NCBI GenBank assembly: GCA_038227745.1
Contig: JBBRPS010000384.1
Location: 1-9,511, forward strand
DNA: 9,511 nt
From: DASPXY01 sp038227745
GTDB taxonomy: Bacteria > Planctomycetota > Planctomycetia > Gemmatales > Gemmataceae
Direction of reading: 5' to 3'
A program made the translations under genes and the position numbers. Below are positions 1 through 6,030 of the stretch, piece after piece (positions within the stretch are counted from its first letter, which is position 1; every line of letters starts with the position of its first letter). Below the pieces are notes generated by a model. That model was not told the origin of the DNA, did not search any database, and was given only the letters and a program-made list of their open reading frames with translations.

Positions 1-30
1 ACCAGCCGGCTTACGCCGGCCGTTCGCCCG
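1..30. repeat. Short GC-rich hairpin repeat at the left edge
   Basis: Positions 5-20 form a perfect 6-bp stem (GCCGGC/GCCGGC) around a TTAC loop, followed by CGTTCGCC. The hairpin lies 46 bases past the stop codon of the minus-strand secreted-protein gene, so it could end or stabilise that transcript, but there is no T-run. The wording resembles a dispersed intergenic repeat I recall from Gemmata-type planctomycetes. Only one copy is in this window, so the repeat status is an inference from memory. Confidence 0.4.
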
Positions 31-66
31 GCTCGCCAGGTCGGCAAACGACCTCACCACCGTCGC

Positions 67-1047
67 TCAGGGCGCCTCCTTCTCCTCGACTTTCTTCCCC
101 TTGCCGGCCCCGGCCAGCGGGCCGCCGCCGTAAGCGTAGCCGACCACGCGCCGGCCGCCGCGCCGGAGTTCCTGCGCGCCCCAGTACATCACCACACAGG
201 CATCGCCCGGGTCGTCCTCGTCGATCTTGATGTTGCGCACGGGGATGTCCCAGCCGATGACATCCTCCGACCTCATCGGCAGGTGCGTCAGGCTGACACG
301 GTCCGGCCCCTCGATCTTGCTGCCCGGCCTGAAAGTGAAGGAGGCCACCAGCCCCGGGTTCTTCAAGTTGGCTTTCTGCAGGGCCTGGATGACGGCGGGT
401 ACGTCTTTCGCGCCGCGGAAGTCGGCGGAGGTCGTGATGAGCTTCTTCTTCCCCGGCACGGCGAACGGGTGGCCGTCGTTATCGACGATGAAGGTGTCCA
501 CCAATACGCGGACGGCGACCTTGTGGGCCTTGTCGTCCTTGTTCTCGACGGTGTAGGTTACCAGGCAGGTGTCCTCGGCGCCCGTGGCGCTCTTGACGAT
601 CTCCACCTCCTGGGTGATGCGGATCTTGCCGTCCGCGACCCAGACGGACTTGAAGCCCTTGCGGCCCTTGCCGAGGGCGGCCTTCATCGGGTCCCACTTG
701 CCCCCCTCCAAACCGGGCGGCAGCTTCTCGTCCTCCTTGGCGCCGTAGACGTATTTCTTGTCGTCGATCTGGATCAGCGTGACGTTCGAGCGGCCCTGGG
801 TGTCGAAGGTGATCTTCTGCCTGTCCCCCATGTCGTCCACGAGCTGGAGGCCGAAGCCCATCGCGGGGTTGAACTCCGCGATGATCTTCACGCCCCCGCC
901 GGCGGCCTTCTTGTCCCCGTCCTCCTTCTTGTCGCCCGCGGAGGCGCCGCGGAAGTTGCCCGCGAGCAGCAGCCCCGCCAGGACGGCGGAGGCCGCCACG
1001 GTCCGACGCAGGCGGGAGTGCGGGGCGCGGTTGCTGGGTGTGCGCAT
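67..1047 (-). CDS. Secreted beta-rich protein of unknown function
   Basis: This 326-aa protein starts with a typical Sec signal peptide: arginines at 12-15, a hydrophobic stretch at about 17-30, and a likely cleavage after Ala37 (ASA|GD). A short charged linker (39-52) follows. The rest reads as alternating beta strands with no membrane segment. Two stretches stand out: LVDTFIVDNDGHPF at 182-195 followed by VPG, and a C-terminal block with MYWG (287-290) and GYAYGGG (303-309). I recall both motif types together in planctomycete secreted proteins of unknown role, but I cannot name the family. Mature cysteines are C161 and C284, which might pair outside the membrane. The tail (315-326) is lysine/glutamate rich. 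The ATG is supported by AAGGA a few bases upstream (complement of 1054-1060) and by a promoter further up. It is transcribed away from the nuclease-helicase gene. No enzymatic motif was recognised. Confidence 0.8.
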   Translation of the reverse strand: MRTPSNRAPHSRLRRTVAASAVLAGLLLAGNFRGASAGDKKEDGDKKAAGGGVKIIAEFNPAMGFGLQLVDDMGDRQKITFDTQGRSNVTLIQIDDKKYVYGAKEDEKLPPGLEGGKWDPMKAALGKGRKGFKSVWVADGKIRITQEVEIVKSATGAEDTCLVTYTVENKDDKAHKVAVRVLVDTFIVDNDGHPFAVPGKKKLITTSADFRGAKDVPAVIQALQKANLKNPGLVASFTFRPGSKIEGPDRVSLTHLPMRSEDVIGWDIPVRNIKIDEDDPGDACVVMYWGAQELRRGGRRVVGYAYGGGPLAGAGKGKKVEEKEAP

Positions 1048-1127
1048 GAGTTGTCCTTTCTTGGCCGAGGGTGAAAGGGCGGGGCCGCGGTCGGCATCTT
1101 CCGGGCCGCCGCCGCGCCTGATGAGGC

Positions 1128-1157
1128 ATTAGACGGCGAAGCGGCTCACACTGTCAA
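1128..1157 (-). promoter_or_regulatory. Sigma70-like promoter for the secreted-protein gene
   Basis: On the minus strand there is a perfect TTGACA (-35, complement of 1152-1157), an 18-base spacer and TCTAAT (-10, complement of 1128-1133, five of six consensus bases). Transcription would start near 1121 and give a leader of roughly 70 bases before the ATG at 1047. Both boxes stand out in very GC-rich surroundings. No comparably good promoter was seen on the plus strand for the divergent large gene. Confidence 0.6.
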
Positions 1158-1262
1158 GGAAAAAGGCGCCCGCGCGGACGGCCCGACGGCCCGCCGCTGT
1201 CGTAGAATGAGCACTGGCAAGTGTTGCCTTCACCCTCACCCTGCAATGTCCCCGGCGAACCG

Positions 1263-4200
1263 ATGACCGCCACGCCGCCGTTCCGCACCAACCCGTCCAC
1301 CATCGCCCGCTACTTCTTCCACGATTGCGAGCGCTTCCTCTATTACAGCGCCGCCGACCCCAAACAGCGCAAGCGCCTCGGCGTCCCCGAACGCGACTTC
1401 GACCACAGTCCGCTCGTCGCCGCCATACTCGACAGCGGCTACCAGTGGGAACAGGAGGTCGTCGAAACCCTCCTCAAGGGCCGCGTCGTGGTCGCCCCCG
1501 GCGCCGGCGAACTGCACACGCGCCGCCTGCCGCCCGCCCAGACGCTGCGTGCCCTCCGCGGCGAGCCGGCTGGCCGCTTCCTCTACCAGCCCACGCTGTC
1601 GCCGCCGCCGCGCTTCTACGAGGCCCACGGCATCAACCCCAAGCTCGTCACGATCAGCGATAATCACCCCGACCTGATCGCCATCTTGCCCGACGAGGGC
1701 GGCGGCCGGCTGCTGCGCGTCGTGGACGTGAAGCGCGGCGAGGCGCTCAAACTGACCCACCGCGTGCAGATCCTTCTGTACGCCCTGGAGCTGCAAGCGC
1801 TGCTCGACGCGGAGGGCATCACCTCGGCGCACGTCGATCTGGAGCGCGGGGCGGTATGGCTGGGGAAGCAGCCCGAGCCGGAGATCTTCGACCTCGCCGC
1901 CTTCCGGCCGCACCTGGAGCGCTTCCTGCGCAACGACCTGACGCGCATCCTGTCCGGGTCGGCGCGCGACGCCCGCTGGCACCTCTACCCGCGCTGCGAG
2001 TGGTGCGAGTTCTTCGAGCACTGCCGCGACGAGATGCGCCGCACCAACGACGTCTCGCGTCTGGAGCAGCTCACGACCTACGGCAAGCGCCACCTCGCCG
2101 AGGAGGCGGGCGTCCGCACCCTCACCCAGCTGGGGAGCTTCCTCAAGCGCGCCGACGCCGACGAGATCCTCGATCGCTGCGCCTCGCTGGCCGGGCAGCG
2201 CCACCGCCTGGCGGTGCGCGTCGCCGCACTGGAGACGGAGCAGCCGCAGCTTCATGGGGCCACTTCGCCCGACCTGCCGCGCGGCGAGAACGTCGGCGTC
2301 TTCCTCACGCTGCAGCAGGAACCGCTCGGCCAGTCGGTCTACCTCGCCGGGTTGCTCGTCAGCGCGCGCGAGGATCTCCGACGCGAGATCTTTTCACCGC
2401 AGACTGCCGCCCGGTTGGCCGGCGAGGGCGGCAAGGCCGAGCCGTGCGTCTGGCTGGCGCCCGGTCCCGGTGAGGTGACGGCCGTGCGCCGCGGCTTCAT
2501 CGAGCTACTCTATGACGTGCTGGACCAGGTCCACGCCTACAACGGGCGGCACACCGAGTGGCGCGACCAGCTCAGTCTTCAGGCGTACGTCCACACGGAG
2601 CAGGAGCGGGCGCTGCTATTCGCGACGCTGCTGGAGGCGCTGCGCGCGCCGGACCTGGCCGAAAAGGCTATGACGCTGCTGTTCCACTTCCAGGGGCCGG
2701 AGCTGATGCAGGCCGACCGGCACCCCGGCGACGAGGTGGCGTACCCGGTCGTCGTGCTGCTCAACGCGGTCGGGCGGCTGCTGGCGATGCCGGTCGAGGT
2801 CAGCTACACGCTGCCGGAGATGCTCGACGCGCTGGGCAGCAGTTATCGCTACACGCGCCGCGACTACTTCCACTTTCCGCTGGGCCACGGGCTGCGGGCC
2901 GAGGGCGTGTACGCGGCCTGGTATCGCGGCCAGGCGGGCAACCTCGACGAGATCCGGCGGCAGGGACGGCTGTACCTATTCGCGGTGCAGGCGCTGCTGC
3001 GGGCGGTGCGCGAGCGGGCGGCGAGCCATCTCGTCGCCTGGCCGCCGAAGTTCAAGCTGCCGACGGGAGCGGGCATCCGCGACCGGCTGCTGTCGCGGCT
3101 GGCGTTCTTCACGCGCTACGAGAGCCTGGTGCGCTGCCTGGCGGTGCGCGAGGCCCGCGCCGAGGCCCGGCCGACGCAGGTGCTGCTCGGCCAGGTGATC
3201 GAGCTGCGTGCCCGCGGGGCCGTCGAGATGGAGGTGGTCGGCGACCTGGTGCGCGAGCCGGAGGCGGGCGGCTTCCCCGCGTGGCTGCTGGTGCGCGACA
3301 GCGACGAGGGCCGCCGTGCCCAGGTGGAGTACGCGGACTACTGGTATCGCAATAGCTACTGGGGCGGCCCGGACAGCCCGCACCGTGCCGTCGTCGGCGT
3401 GACGGACGTGGCGACCGGCGCGGACGGCAAGGCGCTGCTGCGGCTGAAGTACGCGCGCCCCTTCAAGGGCGACCCGCCGGGGGGCGGCGAGCGCTTCCTC
3501 CTCTACCAGCGCTTCACCGACTTCACGACCGATGGCGTCGTCAAGTTCCTCGAAGCACTCGACCGTGCGGAGGGCGGCCTGTTCCTCGACCTGCTGCGCG
3601 ACCCGGAGGAGTCGGCGTCGCCCCGGGTGCTGCCGAAGAAGGTGGAGACGGCCGCCGCCCGCGTCGCGGCCGGCCTGGCCTTCACGCCGAGCCAGCGCGA
3701 GGCCTACGACGCCATCCGCGGCCAGCGCGTGACGGCGGTCTGGGGGCCGCCCGGCACCGGCAAGACGCACTTCCTCGCGACGGCGATTCTCGGCCTGGCC
3801 GCGGCGCACGCGAAGGCCGGCCTGCCGTTCCGCGTGCTGGTGACGGCGTACACGCACGCCGCCATCGAGAACCTGCTGCGCAAGCTCGCCCAGCGGCGGC
3901 GCGAGCTGGGCGTGCCGCTGGAACTGGGGAAGGCGAAATACTGGCAGACCGCCCCCGCGGGCATCGAGGTCGTCCCCGAGGACGAGATGGGCGACTGGCT
4001 CGGGGGCTGCGAACAGGCCGTCCTGGGCGCGACAGCATACTCGTGCCTGAAGAAGCAGAAGAACCTCGACGGCTTCGATCTTGTCGTAATCGACGAGGCC
4101 TCGCAGGTGCGCGTGCCGGAAGCGGCAGTGGCCGTGAGCATGGTGGCGGACGGTGGACGGCTGGTGCTGGCGGGCGATCACCTGCAACTGCCGCCGATCA

Positions 4201-5054
4201 TCGCGGGTGTGTATCCCGAGACGCCGGGCGAGCCGCTGCTGCACCGCTCGATCTTCGAGGCGGTGTGCCCGCGCGACAGCGGCGCGGGGCGAATCCTGCG
4301 GCCGCTGCTGGAGAACTTCCGCATGAACGACGTGCTGACGAGCTGCGCGGCGCGGCTGCTCTACGGCCCGCGCTACCGTTGCGTCAGCGACGAGGTCGCA
4401 AGCCGGCGCCTGGCGTTCAAGATGGAGAGCAACCTGGACCCGCTGGTGCGCGCCTGCCTGGATCCGGATTACCCGCTGGTGATCGTCATCCTCGACGGCA
4501 TCCGCGCGGCCCAGGCCAACCCGGTGGAGGCGGACCTGGTGGCGCAGTTCGTGGCGGCCCTGCGCGAGGGGCTGTGCGACGCGGACGGCCGGCACTACGC
4601 CGACGATGCCGCCTTCTTTCGCGAGGGCGTGTTCGTCGTCAGTCCGCATCATGCGCAGATCCGTGCGATCCAGCAGGAGCTGGCAAAACAGCGGACGTGG
4701 AGCATGACTCCGTTCGTCGATACGGTGGACAAGATGCAGGGCCAGGAGGCCGACGCGGTGATCGTGAGTTACGGCGTGGCAGACCCGGAGTTCGCCTTGC
4801 GTGAGGCGGAGTTCATCTACGGGCTGAACCGGCTGAACGTGGCGCTGACGCGGGCGCGGTGCAAGAGCGTGATCTGTCTGCCGCGGCCGCTGCTGGAGGC
4901 GTCGCCGCAGGTGCTGGACGTGGAAGCCGCGGCGGTAGGGCTGGCGTTCATGCGCCGGTTGGTGAGCGCGGCGGAGGACGGCGGCGAGGAACTGGTGTTC
5001 GAGGGCGAGGAGGTCGAGGCGCGACTGTTGCGGGTGAAGGAGCCATTTTCGTGA
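1263..5054 (+). CDS. Dna2-like nuclease-helicase: Fe-S RecB/Cas4-type nuclease fused to an SF1 helicase
   Basis: This 1263-aa protein probably binds and unwinds DNA and cuts strands. The N-terminal nuclease shows D137, then D155-V-K157 (PD-(D/E)xK core) and Q169-x3-Y173. Four cysteines, C22 and C245-x2-C248-x5-C254, match the split Fe-S cluster layout of Cas4, AddB and Dna2. Residues about 340-640 resemble the RNase H-like part of TM0106-type RecB nucleases but appear to lack its acidic residues. Residues about 650-810 are beta-rich. The helicase has Walker A GPPGTGKT (828-835), Walker B DEAS (944-947), motif III GDHLQLPP (971-978), motif V around KMQGQE (1157-1162) and motif VI ALTRAR (1194-1199), as in the UPF1/Dna2 branch. 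I prefer ATG 1263 because the following residues match the usual start of the nuclease fold. GTG 1221 would add 14 unremarkable residues, and neither start has a clear ribosome site. It has no operon partner. A repair or defence role is plausible but unproven. Confidence 0.88.
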   Translation: MTATPPFRTNPSTIARYFFHDCERFLYYSAADPKQRKRLGVPERDFDHSPLVAAILDSGYQWEQEVVETLLKGRVVVAPGAGELHTRRLPPAQTLRALRGEPAGRFLYQPTLSPPPRFYEAHGINPKLVTISDNHPDLIAILPDEGGGRLLRVVDVKRGEALKLTHRVQILLYALELQALLDAEGITSAHVDLERGAVWLGKQPEPEIFDLAAFRPHLERFLRNDLTRILSGSARDARWHLYPRCEWCEFFEHCRDEMRRTNDVSRLEQLTTYGKRHLAEEAGVRTLTQLGSFLKRADADEILDRCASLAGQRHRLAVRVAALETEQPQLHGATSPDLPRGENVGVFLTLQQEPLGQSVYLAGLLVSAREDLRREIFSPQTAARLAGEGGKAEPCVWLAPGPGEVTAVRRGFIELLYDVLDQVHAYNGRHTEWRDQLSLQAYVHTEQERALLFATLLEALRAPDLAEKAMTLLFHFQGPELMQADRHPGDEVAYPVVVLLNAVGRLLAMPVEVSYTLPEMLDALGSSYRYTRRDYFHFPLGHGLRAEGVYAAWYRGQAGNLDEIRRQGRLYLFAVQALLRAVRERAASHLVAWPPKFKLPTGAGIRDRLLSRLAFFTRYESLVRCLAVREARAEARPTQVLLGQVIELRARGAVEMEVVGDLVREPEAGGFPAWLLVRDSDEGRRAQVEYADYWYRNSYWGGPDSPHRAVVGVTDVATGADGKALLRLKYARPFKGDPPGGGERFLLYQRFTDFTTDGVVKFLEALDRAEGGLFLDLLRDPEESASPRVLPKKVETAAARVAAGLAFTPSQREAYDAIRGQRVTAVWGPPGTGKTHFLATAILGLAAAHAKAGLPFRVLVTAYTHAAIENLLRKLAQRRRELGVPLELGKAKYWQTAPAGIEVVPEDEMGDWLGGCEQAVLGATAYSCLKKQKNLDGFDLVVIDEASQVRVPEAAVAVSMVADGGRLVLAGDHLQLPPIIAGVYPETPGEPLLHRSIFEAVCPRDSGAGRILRPLLENFRMNDVLTSCAARLLYGPRYRCVSDEVASRRLAFKMESNLDPLVRACLDPDYPLVIVILDGIRAAQANPVEADLVAQFVAALREGLCDADGRHYADDAAFFREGVFVVSPHHAQIRAIQQELAKQRTWSMTPFVDTVDKMQGQEADAVIVSYGVADPEFALREAEFIYGLNRLNVALTRARCKSVICLPRPLLEASPQVLDVEAAAVGLAFMRRLVSAAEDGGEELVFEGEEVEARLLRVKEPFS

Positions 5055-5115
5055 CCCAGTGTTTGCGGGTTCGGAACGCAGGCGCGAGAACGGTTGATAG
5101 ATAGCTGCTTTTTTT

Positions 5116-5128
5116 CGCACTCCAAAGG
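5116..5128 (-). repeat. Left inverted copy of the RAYT-flanking repeat
   Basis: CGCACTCCAAAGG here is the exact reverse complement of 5895-5907, just after the RAYT stop codon. It lies 70 bases upstream of the RAYT start. Unlike the right copy, the adjoining hairpin arm is not recognisable; a T-run (GCTTTTTTT) stands there instead. The two copies set the outer limits of a unit of about 0.8 kb. Confidence 0.7.
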
Positions 5129-5198
5129 CCCCTTTCCCCAGAGAAGATGGGCAGCGATAATAGCCCTGCGTTCGCCGCCTCCCCTTGAGGGCCAACCC

Positions 5199-5891
5199 AT
5201 GCCTGCCGCTGATGTGAACAGCTGCCGCTTGCGCCTCATCGAGCAGCTCCTCCACCTTCCCGAGGATCATTTGGTAGAGGTCGAACGGTTCCTGAACACG
5301 TTGCTATCCGCTAGTCCTGCCGCAGAGGCAGCAACCGATCCGGTGCTGGCGCAGCGGGACTGGCCGCATGCCCCGCGACATCGGCTCAGCGAAGCGGGGA
5401 CCTACATCGTCACGGCTGGCACCTACCTGAAAGACCATTACTTCCGCTCGCCTGCGCGGCTCGACTACCTCGAAGCCAACCTCCTCTCTTCTGCGAACGA
5501 GGCCGGCTGGCAGCTCGAGGCCTGGGCGGTCTTCTCGAACCACTACCACTTTGTCGGTCACGCCGGAGCTGGCTGCGAAGCCCTTTCCTCCTGGGTTGCG
5601 GCGATGCACCAGCGGACTTCCGGCCACGTGAACGAACTCGATCGGTCCGTGGGGCAGCGCGTCTGGTGTAACTATTGGGATACGCAGCTGACCTTCGAGA
5701 AGTCCTACCTGGCTCGGCTGAGCTATGTCCATCAGAACCCGGTCAGGCATGGCCTGGTGCGCCTGGCCAGCGCGTACCGTTGGTGTTCGGCGGGCTGGTT
5801 TGAGCGCACGGCGACGCCGGCGCAAGTGCGCACCATCTACAGCTTCAAGACCGACCAGATCCACGTCCGGGATGACTTCGAGCCGATCTGA
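5199..5891 (+). CDS. REP-associated tyrosine transposase (RAYT, Y1/HUH family)
   Basis: This 230-aa protein is a single-strand DNA nuclease of the IS200/IS605-related Y1 family, which acts on hairpin REP repeats. The core begins near 60 with the strand TYIVTAGTY (68-76). The HUH metal site is H115-Y-H117 within SNHYHF. The likely catalytic tyrosine is Y176 in SYVHQNPVRHG, the block that carries it in E. coli RAYT as I recall it. Residues 10-37 form a separate amphipathic helical stretch (LIEQLLHLPEDHLVEVERFL) absent from the short enterobacterial proteins. ATG 5199 has GAGGG about 8 bases upstream. An in-frame TTG at 5094 would add 35 residues that read across the flanking repeat, so I rejected it. 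The gene is framed by inverted copies of a 13-bp sequence whose core recurs near 9412. All motifs look intact, so the enzyme may be active. RAYT genes are usually single-copy and domesticated, not self-copying insertion sequences. Confidence 0.85.
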   Translation: MPAADVNSCRLRLIEQLLHLPEDHLVEVERFLNTLLSASPAAEAATDPVLAQRDWPHAPRHRLSEAGTYIVTAGTYLKDHYFRSPARLDYLEANLLSSANEAGWQLEAWAVFSNHYHFVGHAGAGCEALSSWVAAMHQRTSGHVNELDRSVGQRVWCNYWDTQLTFEKSYLARLSYVHQNPVRHGLVRLASAYRWCSAGWFERTATPAQVRTIYSFKTDQIHVRDDFEPI

Positions 5892-5894
5892 GCC

Positions 5895-5929
5895 CCTTTG
5901 GAGTGCGGCGGCTGCCCGCGCTGCTGCCG
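5895..5929 (+). repeat. Right copy of the RAYT-flanking repeat with hairpin (REP-like)
   Basis: CCTTTGGAGTGCG begins three bases after the RAYT stop and is inverted relative to 5116-5128. It runs into an imperfect hairpin, with arms 5906-5915 and 5920-5929, a loop CCGC, one mismatch and one G-T pair. A conserved foot (TTTGGAGTG) next to a GC-rich hairpin is the layout expected of a REP element recognised by a RAYT. Positions 5896-5910 match 9412-9426 base for base (15 of 15). Confidence 0.75.
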
Positions 5930-5933
5930 AGCG

Positions 5934-5960
5934 TTCCTCGGGAGGGCGCTTCACTATAAT
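5934..5960 (+). promoter_or_regulatory. Possible aspS promoter
   Basis: A perfect TATAAT stands at 5955-5960 in a GC-rich setting, 70 bases before the aspS start. The -35 region is poor: TTCCTC at 5934-5939 with a 15-base gap is the best match. The box lies directly after the RAYT-associated hairpin, so aspS probably has its own promoter immediately downstream of that unit. Confidence 0.4.
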
Positions 5961-5980
5961 CGCAGAAGAAGATCAAGAAG

Positions 5981-5998
5981 GCCGCCCTCCGAGGCGGC
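5981..5998 (+). other. Hairpin in the aspS leader
   Basis: GCCGCC (5981-5986) pairs with GGCGGC (5993-5998) around a six-base loop. It lies between the TATAAT box and the aspS ribosome site (AAGGG, 6019-6023, seven bases before the ATG). No T-run follows, so it is not an evident attenuator. No T-box or other known leader element was recognised. Confidence 0.35.
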
Positions 5999-6030
5999 GT
6001 AAACCGGCGAGCAGGCGCAAGGGCATAATC

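Noticed and set aside
1013..1028. GGGAGTGCGGGGCG as another REP copy
   Set aside because: It lies inside the signal-peptide coding region, lacks the TTTGG foot and has no matching hairpin, so it is a chance resemblance.
283..1074. Plus-strand open frame opposite the secreted-protein gene
   Set aside because: The minus-strand frame has a signal peptide, ribosome site and promoter. This frame shows only biased composition.
1221..1262. GTG start extending the nuclease-helicase by 14 residues
   Set aside because: The extension has no ribosome site and no family-like sequence. A TAGAAT at 1203-1208 might be a -10 box but has no usable -35 partner, so I did not list it as a promoter.
2976..5270. 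Long minus-strand open frame (764 codons) opposite the helicase
   Set aside because: It is a high-GC shadow frame: the plus-strand frame carries all helicase motifs, while this one is low-complexity, rich in Arg, Ala, His and Gln, with no recognisable domain.
1263..5891. Defence island built from the nuclease-helicase plus the transposase
   Set aside because: There is no methylase, toxin, CRISPR array or other defence partner, and the neighbours on both sides are ordinary genes. The RAYT is more simply explained by its own repeats.
5725..6030. Upstream extension of the aspS frame
   Set aside because: It overlaps the RAYT gene and its repeat. The residues before Met at 6031 are not AspRS-like, and 6031 has a good ribosome site.
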